The position numbers were made by a program, and so were the translations under genes. Below, piece by piece: positions 23,026 to 33,954 of a stretch of 64,000 nucleotides of DNA. How positions within the stretch are numbered: the stretch's first letter is position 1; every line of letters begins with the position of its first letter. Location of the stretch: the NCBI GenBank assembly GCA_000507305.1, contig DF241049.1, forward strand, positions 1 through 64,000, given 5' to 3'. The DNA comes from Breviolum minutum Mf 1.05b.01 (taxonomy: Eukaryota; Sar; Dinophyceae; Suessiales; Symbiodiniaceae). The notes beneath the pieces were generated by a model, which did no database searches, was not told where the DNA came from, and saw only the letters and a program-made list of their open reading frames with translations.

Positions 23026-23502
23026 ATTCTTTTAGACCCTCACGAATGTTGTGCGAAATACCAGAAATCCCATTGAAATCTAAAACCCCATGGAGCGACT
23101 GGGTGTTTTGGTTTTCAAGACGGGCGAGAATCAGAACTCATGATACCCATTCTATCCCTGGGATAGAGGGAGTTGGTATCCTTGGAAAAAAAACATAATT
23201 CATATGTATAATCCCTGGAATAATTTCAACATGGAGGTTAGTATAATCCCAACGCAGTATCCATAAGCCCCTGTCTGTTTCCAGTAGGAGGGTGCCACAG
23301 GTGAGTAGTAAATTGCTACTCACATGGGAGCCCCTTCATTGAACAGACAGGGGTGTCGATATTAATCCGAACTTTACAGAATCCCTACAATCATCCCTAT
23401 CATAATTCCTACCACAATTGTCACAATCCCTGTAGTATTTCCAATAAAACTCCCAAAAAATAGTGCTTTCTTTTTCAGGATTTCATTCCTTTTGCATGAA
23501 AT

Positions 23503-23587
23503 CCATTGAAAAATATTGGTCAACTTGGATCATTTCCCCAAATTTCGAGGCGAAAAATTAAAACATATGCTTGAAACCACCACCTAG
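23503..23587. mobile_element. Family B element, one end
   Basis: AACTTGGATCATTTCCCC core and GAAACCACCACCTAG end; left TIR lost. Confidence 0.5.
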
Positions 23588-23611
23588 CTACTTTGCATGT
23601 TTCAAAAACCA

Positions 23612-23690
23612 TCTGGTCGGACCTTGAAGAAGGGTTTCTCGAAGAGCTTCGCCAAAGTAGAGACCGATGGTAACTGGGTTTCGCTGGAGA
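23612..23690 (-). CDS. Internal exon, unknown protein
   Basis: Minus frame SSETQLPSVSTLAKLFEKPF then FKVRPDG; a possible donor AAG|GTCCGA. Family B element 23503-23587 lies just downstream. An alternative longer frame is also open. Confidence 0.4.
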
Positions 23691-24008
23691 CCAAGAAAAT
23701 GTGACGTGATGGCTGTTTGGTGCTAAACCTCTTGATTTTCCCATAGTGATTTGCTCATGTGCATATGGAAAGGTAAAAAAACATGTAGATCCATGTAGAT
23801 ATTTCTGAGAAACCGAAAGTCTTGCCAACTATGTGAATGATTTGAAGACAAGTAGGTTTTTTCCATCAACAAAACGTCTGAGTCACTCCTGCAATGAGCT
23901 CTGGCAACACAGGTGATGTTGTGACATAAATCATGAAATCCTGAATGTCTCATAGAAAGCAACAAAAAAAGATCGAAAAAGTAATGGCATATGAAACAAT
24001 CCTAGATA

Positions 24009-24190
24009 CTAAGGTAGTACCATCGGATTATGTATAGCAGACTCAATCAACTTGGATATCTTTAGATCGCTACTACTCCTCGTCAAGTATAACCTTTTAG
24101 TTTCCTTGTTCTCCACTGCCAAAACCCCTGTGTTCCCCGGGTGTGAGGAACATGATGGCGAAAGAGAAGCTGAATCTCCCATAAAGAGCT
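24009..24190 (-). CDS. Internal exon, unknown protein
   Basis: Minus frame KLFMGDSASLSPSCSSHPG, then GVLAVENKETKRLYLTRSS and SDLKISKLIESAIHNPMV. Protein-like throughout; borders not set. The plus strand ORF over the same bases looks like a shadow. Confidence 0.45.
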
Positions 24191-25113
24191 TCTGGCAACC
24201 TGGCGATTCAAAACAATCAGCTTTGACATACGAAATGACATTTGGACCAGTTTCACAACAAAAAAATGTATCTTGTTTCAGCTTTAAAAAAAAGGGGGAA
24301 GCTAAGAAAAAGTTGACACATCTGACAATCTGACGGTAAATGGGGCAATGATTTGGAAATTCATCTGGGCTAGTCACTCAGCTTTTTCCACATTTCACCC
24401 TAAACCTTCCAAAAATCTCAGAAGAACATGATGTTGAAAAACCATGACGACAAAACTGAAACGCCGCTCGAAAACAATGACGTCATTCTTCAAGAATTGT
24501 TATTTGATAATAGGCGCCCCCCAGTGTTCTCCTATGCATTGCCATGTTCCTGTTCCATTCGGAAACATCTACTGTTATGGTGGATGTTCCATTGCTATGT
24601 TACACTGTTACACTCACAAAACACCAACCACTGGAACAAGACCACGGAAGTTTGAATACAGAACATGTGCTGAATCCTCAGGGTGGTGATTTTTCGGTAG
24701 AACAGCCATGATTTTGTTTCACGGGGAAGTACAGGAGGTTTGTATACACCCGTGATTTTTCTTTACTTCAAATGAGTTTATCAGTTTATCTTTTCCAAAT
24801 CATCATCTCTGGTATCTCTTCGTTCAACTTCTGGCGTGTACAGTATATAATCCCCTCAAGTGACAATTCAAAACCAGCAAGGTGAAAATAGTTCACTGCG
24901 AGCCTGACTCACCACAGAACCGCAGCTTTCGTCATTGTTTCATATCTCTTTTCAAAAAAAAACAAAATGACAACTCCCTAAGAATCCAGACCCCTCCCAA
25001 TAGGATTGATGGTCGAAACATCCCATCCACAGGTCAGATGATTGGATCGGGGAAATCCCGAAATCTTAGGACATGCCGATCAGATCCTTAGGGACTTAAA
25101 CAACTTGATTTGC

Positions 25114-25221
25114 TTCAGTGGTTTCAACCCATCTGAAAAATATGCTCGTCAAATTGGATTCCATTTCCCCCAAATTTTAGGGTGAATTTTTTTTTAAAAA
25201 ATATGTGAAACCACCACCCAG
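25114..25221. mobile_element. Family B TIR element
   Basis: CAGTGGTTTCAACCCATCTG to GAAACCACCACCCAG. Confidence 0.55.
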
Positions 25222-25415
25222 AAAAAGGACAACCCTCAAAATTACCATACATTTCTATTGTTGGATTCCCCCCCCAAATGGGTTCCATTTAATGACCCCA
25301 AAAAAAATGATTGGCTCATCCCCCCCAAAAAAATGACTGCAAACCTCACAAACCTTCTGGGGTTGCCAAGTTGCCAAGTTGCCATTCACCATCCGAAAAA
25401 AACACCCACAAACAC

Positions 25416-25523
25416 CGCCTGCTCGCTGGCTTCCAAAAGGTTGGCATCTAAGTCAAAGGGATCCTCCAAAGGAATCGAAGCGCTGTTGTTTAACGTTGGA
25501 AGTTGTTGAAGGTTTTGACAGGT
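25416..25523 (-). CDS. 108 bp internal exon, unknown protein
   Basis: From acceptor CTGATAG to donor GCG|GTGTTTG, phase 0 to 0, 36 codons: TCQNLQQLPTLNNSASIP then LEDPFDLDANLLEASEQA. Acidic, helix-prone. Function unknown. Confidence 0.55.
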
Positions 25524-25649
25524 CTATCAGATGTGTGGCTGCATTGCGAACAGGGAGGGGATGGGAATGATGTTTTTCCGCAACATTGGTCAAAAAAAAC
25601 TATATTGACATATCATTGAAGAACACAATGAGAGACCTTACAGTATGCC

Positions 25650-25820
25650 ACCAATAGGCATACTTGGATGAGTTGTTTGGTGCTTGCGGCTTGGTTGGCA
25701 AGCACAATATGCAAAACCGTCTTTCCATTCATCATTGTTAGATTGTTCCTTGGTTGCACAACAGTTTTTCTGAATTCATGGCCTGTTACACCACTCCTGA
25801 CATGCTGAGAATCGCTGTTC
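25650..25820 (-). CDS. Internal exon, weak ankyrin-like motif
   Basis: Minus frame RSGVTGHEFRKTVVQPRN, then MMNGKTVLHIVLANQAAST and KQLIQ. The G-K-T-x-L-H-I stretch resembles the start of an ankyrin repeat helix (GxTxLHxA), but only one copy is visible, so the match may be chance. Borders not set. Confidence 0.4.
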
Positions 25821-26337
25821 ACTCCCGTTTTGCGGGGAAAACCAAGAAGCCCAGCCTTCTGCACTGATGCACCTGGTGAAGCAACTTGTGAAACTCGTTA
25901 CAAATTTGTGTGGAATATCTGGTGTGCATGTTTGTTCGAACAAAAAAAACATGTTTTTTTTTGAATACAAAACAGAGTGCCCATACATCTGGGTGAATTG
26001 ACATTTTGGGCAGTCGAGTGAGGTTGCTATAGTTCATCAAGTATAGTTTTGGTGAATGATATTCAAGGAATGGAGTACATTAACTCAAAAACATGCGTTT
26101 GACCATAAAACAGTATCTTCATTCCCAGCATTCATTTTGAAATGCTACTGGTCAAGAAGCCCTCGCAGGCTGGCCAAGTGGATACATTCACCGTAGGGGA
26201 CACAACCCTCAGTGCAGTGCCTTCTCCATCGACTGGCTTGTGTAGCAAAGCGCTACATCGACTGTGATTCCTGGTGGCACATGGCTTTGAACGTGTATTT
26301 GACCAAAGTCACTATGTCAAGGATTCTATGTCAATGA

Positions 26338-26462
26338 TATCCTCCCTGAAAATCCCTGAAACTAACACAACACAGATGGCCAAAAAAAATAGGCCATCTC
26401 ACGAGGACATTTCATCTTCCAACCATTGAATTTCAGGCGCTCTTTTTGTTTCAGGGAGTGTA
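26338..26462. mobile_element. Family C TIR element
   Basis: TATCCTCCCTGAAAATCC to GTTTCAGGGAGTGTA; just 3' of the stop at 26484. Confidence 0.5.
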
Positions 26463-26483
26463 GATCAACGCAAGATTTGCCAT

Positions 26484-26654
26484 TCATCTTGCAACATCAT
26501 GCATGGCAAGAGCCTGGGTCAAAGTGGTAAAAACTGTGCCAATCACAGGCCTGAAACCGGTCAAAGAGGCCAGCCCAGTCATTGCGGAAACATCGGCGGG
26601 CCCCATAAACGAGACATCAAAAGTCCAAGGACCTTGGAAGTCATTGAAATATTG
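26484..26654 (-). CDS. Terminal exon, unknown protein
   Basis: From acceptor GGTTTTAG the frame is open for 56 codons in phase 0 and stops at TGA (26486-26484): QYFNDFQGPWTFDVSFMGP, ADVSAMTGLASLTGFRPVI, GTVFTTLTQALAMHDVAR. The middle is mildly hydrophobic. A donor AT|GTTGC before the last residues is possible. Family not recognised; a clear 3' gene end. Confidence 0.5.
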   Translation of the reverse strand, partial: QYFNDFQGPWTFDVSFMGPADVSAMTGLASLTGFRPVIGTVFTTLTQALAMHDVAR

Positions 26655-26957
26655 CTAAAACCAGGTTTTTCTCTGAGCTCCCATTTCAGATGGGATTTCC
26701 ATTTTGATTCAGATTTTGGTAGGGGTTCCCATCCCTAGAGAAGTTTTTTAGTTCAACCATTCAGCCGCTTCAGAAATTGATGGGTTGCCAGCCACCAATC
26801 GTGATCTTCCAATGTCATTAGAGCAGCCGTCTTTGATGTCAAAGTTATAAAACACTCCCAAGCACTAAAATGTCACGAACCCCCCCCAAAAAAAATGAAG
26901 TTTTGGAAGATATACAGTAATAATGTTCCTTTTCCAAGGGAGGTAAATAAAATAATA

Positions 26958-27150
26958 AAATGTTCAGGTTCCAGTTGTTTTCGTTGTATTTTTTGGGAAA
27001 AAACACTGCTGCAACTGCTCTCAACCCATTGTCGTCCTTTGAATCAACCCATAGGCCACGGCCAAAAGCCACATAATGGTCCCAGGCCTCAGCGAAACCT
27101 TCCCAACAACTGCACGTTTTACGGGGTGCCGGGGTCGATGTTTCAAGCCG
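26958..27150 (-). CDS. Internal exon, unknown protein
   Basis: Minus frame PRKTCSCWEGFAEAWDHYV, AFGRGLWVDSKDDNGLRA, VAAVFFPKKYNENNW. Aromatic-rich with strong coding composition. Borders not set. Function unknown. Confidence 0.45.
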
Positions 27151-27527
27151 CTTGTTTCTGGTTCCCATAAAATGGTGGGATCGGTGATATATGATCATCC
27201 AAGTGGCAATATATACACATATACCACTTAGATACCACTTGTAGTCCTTGCCAAATGGGTGATTATATAATATATATGCTACCTACCACCTATTAGGGGA
27301 ACTAGAAACAACTATTGAATGTTTAAGCCCCATGTTTTTAGTTGACGATTTCTTTCACTGTTGTCACGAGACAGTCACTTGGGTTAAACAAACATAACTT
27401 GTATATGTAACTGCAGCAGGTGGGAACCTGAACGCCAAGAGCAGAAAATATGAATGAATACAGTGCATAGTTCTCTATTACATATTTTCATATTTACGTG
27501 TATATACACATATATATATATATACTA

Positions 27528-27642
27528 CTAGTAGTTGGCGGTTGAACCAACCCCTTTGAAAAATATGCTCGTCAAAATGGGTTCATCTTCCCCCAAATTT
27601 CGGGGTGAAGATTCCAAAAAATATGTGAGTTGCCACCACCGA
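27528..27642. mobile_element. Family B TIR element
   Basis: CTAGTAGTTGGCGGTTGAACC to GAGTTGCCACCACCGAG. Confidence 0.5.
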
Positions 27643-27671
27643 GTGCATGTATATATATATATATTTATATA

Positions 27672-27790
27672 TATCACTACTTGAATAGTAAATGGCACAG
27701 TCCCTACATATTGGTTCATAAAGACCCTTTACTAATCTATCTTTTAGTATCTGATCCGTGCCATCTATTTTGACCTTCAGGTATATATAT
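27672..27790. mobile_element. Family E hairpin element
   Basis: TAGTAAATGGCAC ... GTGCCATCTATTTTGACC; same family as 5746-5842 and 62434-62559. Confidence 0.45.
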
Positions 27791-28409
27791 ACTGGGTATC
27801 CAGCTGGTAGCCTCTCCTGTCTGAAACCCCGGACTCGCTGCAAAGGATGGCGACTCGGATGCCTTGTCTGTGGTGGAACCATCAAAAAAAAACGTTGCTG
27901 TTGTGTTAGACTAGTATGATATAATGTAAAATATTATGACTTATATTTTGATGTGAGAAGTTATAGTAGATTATGATTATATACTTTATAATGTTGTAAT
28001 ATGTTTTTCTATAGTATGCTAGTATCATACTTTGGTAATACTAGTACTAGTATTGCCAGAACTAGTATTACTCGTACTATAGCACTATTCATAGTATTAC
28101 CAAATGCTGTAGTACTACTACCACCCACCAAGACCACAGCCCAAATGGGAAGGTTTCGTGCCCATTGGGTAGGTGGGAGGCGACCACATGAGAGATACCA
28201 GGAGTAGAAACAAAAAAATATTGCATTTTTAGAAGACTAAACACACGAACAAATCCTTAAATTGATCCAAATGGACTACAGGCATCAAGTCAAGAATAAA
28301 GTTGGGCCAAGTAGCCACCAGTATCCAAAAAGCCAGTGTGTTCAAAAAATAACCTTGACCCCAGCTCTAGTGGGGCGACCTTTCAGACGGACAATCTGAT
28401 CAATACAAG

Positions 28410-28452
28410 CTAGCCACATTTCTTAGCGAAGGCTGCCGCAAAACGAGCAGGC
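28410..28452 (-). CDS. Short terminal exon
   Basis: After acceptor GACTCAG, phase 2: PARFAAAFAKKCG then TAG (28412-28410). A short basic C-terminus; marks a 3' gene end. Function unknown. Confidence 0.4.
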
Positions 28453-28969
28453 CTGAGTCAAGGGGGATATGGGTACATGATTGTAAGAGTTAGATCAGGT
28501 GCAGATCCGTGATAGTTCCTCTAATAGGGGATTCGGAGACTCCCACTCAGCCATTGGTTAAACAGCAACCTAAAAAAAAATGTACCACCATGTACTGTAC
28601 CTACTTGGTCCCACATGTTTGTGGGCAATGTGGGGAAAGCTGGGGAACAACTCTAGTTAGGATACTCTTTTAAGGATCCCCACCAGGAGGCATTGATAAA
28701 AGGGTAAACCCTGTTGGACTCCAATTACAGTGAATGTTCTGGTCAGTTCCCAGTTTCTATATATATATATATGTGATAATCATGTTATATCCAACATATT
28801 GAAGTAGCATTTAGTTCCCCCTGACTGTATATAGTCTGCCAAATTTCCCATCATATCTACAACAGCTACAGTCAACGAAGCACGTTCCAAAATGAAGCAT
28901 GGATGGATGAAACTGGGAGAAAAGATTGACGTGATGAGGATGAAATGCTAAATAAGCACAATGTATGGT

Positions 28970-29081
28970 TACCCTCCCTGAAACGAACATTTTCGCCTCT
29001 GAAGAAAGGCCAGGCCCCAAAAGGATGGGATTGTCTTCCAACCATCCATTTTCAGTTGCTATGTTAGTTTCAGGGAGGGTA
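28970..29081. mobile_element. Family C TIR element
   Basis: TACCCTCCCTGAAACGAACA to GTTAGTTTCAGGGAGGGTA; full length with TA on both sides. Confidence 0.65.
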
Positions 29082-29107
29082 ATTGATGAGACTTAAATGC
29101 AACTTGG

Positions 29108-29129
29108 GTGTGTGTGTGTGTGTGTGTGT
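29108..29129. repeat. (TG)n microsatellite
   Basis: Eleven TG units. Confidence 0.8.
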
Positions 29130-29336
29130 TAGATATCTATGTATATGCTGCGCTACTAATATATTATATACTCCAAATGATCGCCTGCTGTCTATAAATG
29201 GCAGACATGTTGTGTACAAACTTCACATCTAGGATAATAAACTCACCACTTCTTAGGGTGTCTTAGTACAATCAAATTGTCTTGACACCATCTTGGAACT
29301 TCCTTGAAACTATCTTGAAACCACAATTGAAACTAC

Positions 29337-29616
29337 CTGAGTCTACAAAGAACCATGTGGCTCTCGCACTTTGAAGCCGAACAAAATGGATACACCCCTG
29401 AAGATTAACATGGAACATAATCATGGAGGTTTGGAAGATCATTTTCCCTTCCAAATCGGTGAGTTGTAGGTTCCAGCCCTTAATCTTCAGGGGTGTACCC
29501 ATACGGTGGATTTGACACCGGTCACCGTAGGAGATCTTGGGTCCCCCTTTCAGCAATGCACTCGTGAGAGCTGCCGCCTGAACGCGGGGAAAACGACCCA
29601 TGACAACTACCCCCAA
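29337..29616 (-). CDS. Two exons split by a family C element
   Basis: Exon 29616-29499 reads VVVMGRFPRVQAAALTSALL then KGGPKISYGDRCQIHRM and ends G|GTACACCCC, the left end of the element. Exon 29397-29337 starts after CTTCAG in the other TIR and keeps an open frame (GVYPFCSASKCESHMVLCRL) to donor AG|GTAGTT. Caution: without removing the element, a second frame (GIHFVRLQSARATWFFVDS) is also open beyond it, so this junction is not proven. Function unknown. Confidence 0.45.
29391..29497. mobile_element. Family C TIR element between two exons
   Basis: TACACCCCTGAAGATTAACA to TTAATCTTCAGGGGTGTA. On the minus strand it offers G|GTACACC and CTTCAG|G as splice sites (intron 29498-29398, 101 bp). Confidence 0.6.
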
Positions 29617-30166
29617 TTTATCAAGTTTCAGGAATCTTGGCTGTTGGCTTCCTGGGATAATACTGGGGGTTAAAGTATCAGTATTTCATGCTTTCAAAAG
29701 AAAAAAACCGTCAAACATCTCCTTGAAAGCATGGGAAATGCCCCAGTAAAACACTATTTATCTCCAAATCTTCATCTCAATGAACTAGGGAACCCGGACG
29801 GCCAGTCTCTGAAAGCGCGCACGGCCTAAGGCTGCTTCATGGCACACTTCTGCACACCATTGAACCACCCTCCAGTTGAAACGACATGTTAGGAACAGGA
29901 TAAAAATAGATACACCCCCGAAATTTAACATCGAACCTGAAAAGAAGTCCCCAGAAAAAGGAAGTTCCTCCTGGAAAAACCATCATTTTCAGATTCCATG
30001 AAAAAATGATTTCGGGGGAGTGGCACCTTGATTGTATGAAGCTTGAAACTCATATCTGACCTACAAGTAGCACTAGAATGCCATCCTTCGGGGGAAGGGA
30101 GAAGCCCCTACGAACAGGGTGGACCCTGTAAGGCTCTATTGAGGGGAAATAGATGAAAATGGTGGT

Positions 30167-30433
30167 TTGTTTAATATGACTATCTTTGAAACTCTTATTT
30201 CTGCGCTGAGAGGTTTTGGATGTTTATGTAAAATCCAGCAGCCCCGAAATCCCGCTCCAAAGAGGCCAAAAAGAGATACACAGTACAATTTTAGACACTT
30301 GGAGGCCTTTAGGTACAGGAAATCTGAACTTTCTGTAAAGGATTTCTCAGCATTTGAGATCTTTCCCAGCGTAGAAAAACTCTGTAAAAACTGCTGTGCA
30401 AAAACAAAGGAGAAAAAAAAGGCAATCCTGTGA
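30167..30433 (+). CDS. Plus-strand ORF of unclear status
   Basis: 88 codons, AT-rich codon use unlike the minus-strand exons: ETLISALRGFGCLCKIQQP, NPAPKRPKRDTQYNFRHL, ending KLCKNCCAKTKEKKKAIL and TGA. The minus strand is also partly open (PVPKGLQVSKIVLCISFW). Could be chance, or a plus-strand gene in an otherwise minus-strand array. Confidence 0.25.
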   Translation: MFNMTIFETLISALRGFGCLCKIQQPRNPAPKRPKRDTQYNFRHLEAFRYRKSELSVKDFSAFEIFPSVEKLCKNCCAKTKEKKKAIL

Positions 30434-31235
30434 AGTTTAATAAAGTTATGTCCTTATTTCCTACCATTGATGGAACATAAAAAATGACCTAAAAGACCTG
30501 TCCCATCCATGTTTATTAAAGTGGTTCGTGCAGATGAAGGACAAGAACTCACCCTGCTGTGTCCCAGTGCCATCCATTGATTGCAGGTGAATTATTCAAT
30601 GTGGAAAGTGAAGGCTAAGAGGGATCAATGCCATTTTCCTGCAAATCTGTGACTTGGAGGAATAAATAGATAGCCTATGATCAACTAATGGTAAATTGGT
30701 GGTGTGGATTCCTGGGATCCACTTATGAAAGGGAACCCAAACCACCAATTTACCATTTGTTGACATGATTGTAATCAAACAAAATCAAAATCGATAGTTG
30801 GAACTTGGAACTACAGGTGACCATGGTCCTTCTACCCTGTGATTTGGAAGATTCTGGGGCTCTTTAGCTCCCCAATTAGTAGGAAATGAATCACCCCTAG
30901 CTCCTTAGCTCCCCCAATATCACAGCCTATCTTTTTTCCGGCATTCAAATTCAACAAAGATTTCATATACGCTGGTACTCAGCACTAAGGACACACTCCC
31001 CAGGTGCCCACACGTTTCAGCCGAAATGTTGCTGGCCGCAAAAGGCTGTAAAGCTGTGAGTAGAATCTCAGAGGCCAAAAAAAACATCTTCAAGTGCATC
31101 CAGTTTGGCGTGATTTCGTGAAATTTAGCATTATTGCCATTTTGCCAAAATTGGTGAACTTCTATCTTTCACCAAAACCTGGACTGCCCCCCAAATAACG
31201 GCCATGTTGTTAGGCTGAATTTGTCAAGAAACAAC

Positions 31236-31343
31236 CAGATTCTCGGCTGTTTCGGTTTTCCCAAGGTGTCGGCTCTCCACAGGAGGAAGATAAAGTCTCA
31301 GGGTCTCCCAAGCCATAGCGTGTGAGCCTGAAGGCTTCCGGGG
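31236..31343 (-). CDS. Internal exon, unknown protein
   Basis: A 108 bp exon from acceptor GTGTAAG (in the end of a family C element) to donor G|GTTGTT, phase 1 to 1: EAFRLTRYGLGDPETLSS then CGEPTPWENRNSRES. Function unknown. Confidence 0.5.
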
Positions 31344-31345
31344 CT

Positions 31346-31612
31346 TACACCCTGGAAAACTAACATGTCCCCTAAAAAGGGACTATTTCAATAGGAAATA
31401 CATCTTCCAACCATCATTTTTCAGGGGCTATGTTAGTTTTCAGGGGCTTAGGCTTCAACGGTTTAAACAGGCTTTACTGAAGATAGAGATACTGTTGGAT
31501 GGTTCAGAAATCCCATTTTTTCAACCACCGTCTGGATGTAAAAAAAAACTGTCAATAATGGGATAAACTACCAACCTTAACAGGTGATCACCGGATCCTT
31601 CCATCAACAGTA
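31346..31612. mobile_element. Family C element followed by a family A element
   Basis: 31346-31450 (ACACCCTGGAAAACTAACAT ... GTTAGTTTTCAGGGGCTTA) and 31490-31612 (TACTGTTGGATGGTTCAGAA ... CCATCAACAGTA). Confidence 0.6.
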
Positions 31613-31614
31613 CC

Positions 31615-32100
31615 TTTCATTTCGAGTGTTTGGATGACATAAGATGAGGGTGAATCAAGCTACTGAAGCTACTTAAGTTGATCGAACTACAAGAATCTTA
31701 AGTACCTAAGATCAACTTCCTTTCATTTCAATCTTGTTTGTCTCACTGAGATCGGCACAACAAAAGGAGACCACTCAAAGCCAACACGGAGAGCTCTAAA
31801 GATCCTGACATCGCACTTGATGGTTCTTCAATGTTGGTCCCCCCTAGGTCCATGTGCTCCATTCCCATAAAACCTGGCTCGGCGCTGACATGACCTCAAG
31901 ACCATTGAAGTCTTTACATCTAGACATCCAAACATATCAACTGACAAGATCTTTGGGGTAGTAACAAAGAAAATGGTCTAACATGTACCTGTGTGAAATT
32001 CATCCAACTCCATCACATCGTAAGTCTATTAGTACAGGACACCATCAAACATTAAAACACTCTGGTAAAAAAAGAAACCTGGATTTTTTTTCCACCCCAA
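31615..32100. other. Spacer, no gene seen
   Basis: No element and no convincing exon found. Confidence 0.35.
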
Positions 32101-32122
32101 AATTTTTGATCCCAGGGTTTTT

Positions 32123-32302
32123 CTAGCTGGCGGTTTCAAACCCTTTCAAAAATATGCTCGTCAAATTGGATCACTTCCCCAGGTAGGGTTGAAAATAAAG
32201 AATATTTGAGTTGCCACCTCCTCTAGTTGTTGGTTTCAACCCCTTTGAAAAATATTAGGCAAATAGGGCTGAAAATAAAAAATATTTGAAACCACCACCC
32301 AG
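32123..32302. mobile_element. Two tandem family B elements
   Basis: 32123-32225 (CTAGCTGGCGGTTTCAAACC ... GAGTTGCCACCTCCTCTAG) and 32222-32302 (CTAGTTGTTGGTTTCAACCC ... GAAACCACCACCCAG) share or abut at TCTAG. Confidence 0.6.
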
Positions 32303-32359
32303 GCCCAGTCCTAGTTTTTTGTTTGGAAATCCCTTTCTTTTGAGATGAAAAAAAAACAT

Positions 32360-32460
32360 CCCCCGCCCCACTTCCGGCCACTGTCGAGAAGTCCGGTGCA
32401 CCTGCCTGCATTGAAGGCTCGAAGGTAAAAGTCTGCCACCATCAGTGGCCGACCTGAGGT
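32360..32460 (-). CDS. Internal exon, unknown protein
   Basis: After acceptor CCTCAG the frame reads RPLMVADFYLRAFNAGRCTG then LLDSGRKW. Donor AG|GTGCACC inside or further downstream. Family not recognised. Confidence 0.45.
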
Positions 32461-32518
32461 ATGGACCCACCCCGAGATATGACAAACCAAACGGAACCGG
32501 CAAAAAAAAACAGCCAGC

Positions 32519-32745
32519 TACACTTCCTGAATCGAACAAAAATTCGCCCCTGAAAAAAAAACCGACCAAAGGATCATCTTCTGACTTGTAAAACCATCCA
32601 TTTTCAGGTGCGAAAATGTTAGTTTCAGGGAGGGTAATGGCTAATTGGTGGATTCTAATCGGGATACCCCTAAGTAACAATCCTTCATAAGGGGATCCCA
32701 CGAATCCAAACCACCAACCCCAACCACCAATTAACAATTAGCTGA
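32519..32745. mobile_element. Family C element followed by another hairpin element
   Basis: 32519-32636 (ACACTTCCTGAATCGAAC ... GTTTCAGGGAGGGTA), then CTAATTGGTGGATTC ... CACCAATTAACAATTAG (about 32640-32745), related to 30680-30768. Confidence 0.5.
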
Positions 32746-32799
32746 AACAGCAGCAACTTCGAAAAAATTGATGAAGGACCGAAAAAAACAAAACTTCTG

Positions 32800-32920
32800 A
32801 GAAAACCTAAACCTCAGGCGGTATGTGTTTGGAACGCTGCGGCTATCAAACTCTTGTTTTGGCCAATGAAGAGGCTCAAAACGGATCATTATGCTTGTTG
32901 CAAGGATTTGCGAGGGTGCC
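32800..32920 (-). CDS. Internal exon, unknown protein
   Basis: Minus frame LATSIMIRFEPLHWPKQEF then DSRSVPNTYRLRFR. Coding-like; borders not set. Function unknown. Confidence 0.4.
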
Positions 32921-33095
32921 AGGAATGTAAAAAAAAGTCCATTTAGGCTCCAAGCCAAGAAATGAGACAACACAACACACAAACCTATTCTAACAGTTCA
33001 TGACTTTGGGGTTGGAACAAGCCATTTTTTTCATATGCCCGTTTCCAGAGTCAACATTTGAGATATATATATATATATCTTCAGTCACCTTTCAC

Positions 33096-33260
33096 CTTCA
33101 AACTGCCTGATGTGTTTTTTTCCAATTCGTTGAGATGTTGCTTCAAACTCACACCTTCGTCCGCTGAGTTTCCGGAGCTCATATGTGGGATGACTTTGGT
33201 AGGTAACAACTGAAGCCTTGGGTCGAGTTCGTGGCGTGAGGGCTTCACAGGAGTTTCAAC
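33096..33260 (-). CDS. 165 bp internal exon, unknown protein
   Basis: From acceptor ATCCAG to donor AAG|GTGAAAGG, phase 0 to 0, 55 codons: VETPVKPSRHELDPRLQL, LPTKVIPHMSSGNSADEG, VSLKQHLNELEKNTSGSLK. Polar start, helical end. Function unknown. Confidence 0.6.
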
Positions 33261-33747
33261 CTGGATACGTGTTTTTTTTAAACAAAAATAAAGCCTGAAG
33301 TTTTTCATGTGGGAAAATATGGGAAAATGACCCAAATTGTTTCAAGAGGTAATACGAGCGCCCAGTATCTCTTCAAATGGTGGATTTTCCATCTTGCCAT
33401 GTTACTTTTTTGGGATCCATCATGCATATGTCAACTCCAGAAAGCTTGCTAATTGTTGCTGAGTAAAGGGCATTTTGAGATTTGATACGAGGATTCAAGG
33501 GTCCCTAAATGAAATGGGGCCCCCCATCATTCGGAAAAAATTGCCAAGACATACCAAACAATCCAAAATTGCTGCTTGAAGTATGGAATGTGAGTAACAC
33601 AATCAATTAAAATTGCTTGATTCCAGGAACTCTGCTAGACTAATGACTTTACCAGCCTCTTCCCCTTAGATGGAAAAAAATATTGAAATCTTTGGGAAAA
33701 TTCAGCTATAAAGTACATTTTGCTTAGATTGTGACTGGCCAGAATAG

Positions 33748-33954
33748 TTGAAAAAAGATCCGCGAAAAATAACAAAACCACATTGGAAACACATGCATGT
33801 TGAAGATGTTAGAAGTAGTTTAAGTGACTTGTGCATTCTGCTTAAACATTTCACAAAACAAATAATTAAAGAAAGCAAACAAGACCACCAAGCCCTTCTT
33901 GGCAACACTACAGAGGTGTGCACTGCGCTAAGGGCACCCTTAGTCCAAGCCTGA
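33748..33954 (+). CDS. Plus-strand ORF of unclear status
   Basis: 68 codons from a TTG to TGA: HVEDVRSSLSDLCILLKHF, TKQIIKESKQDHQALLGNT, TEVCTALRAPLVQA. Amphipathic and protein-like, yet on the strand opposite to all well-supported exons and AT-rich. No ATG at its start. Confidence 0.25.
   Translation: MKKDPRKITKPHWKHMHVEDVRSSLSDLCILLKHFTKQIIKESKQDHQALLGNTTEVCTALRAPLVQA

Larger units (their letters stand above)
27160..28400. other. Mostly non-coding stretch
   Basis: AT-rich with TATA runs, two elements (27528-27790) and an ACTAGT-type repeat patch at 28013-28085. A weak minus frame near 28120-28200 (HVVASHLPNGHETFPFG) is the only coding hint. Confidence 0.4.

Noticed and set aside
25650-25820. 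Ankyrin repeat protein
   Set aside because: Only a single GKTVLHI motif is visible, without a second repeat or the loop residues, so I did not name the family.
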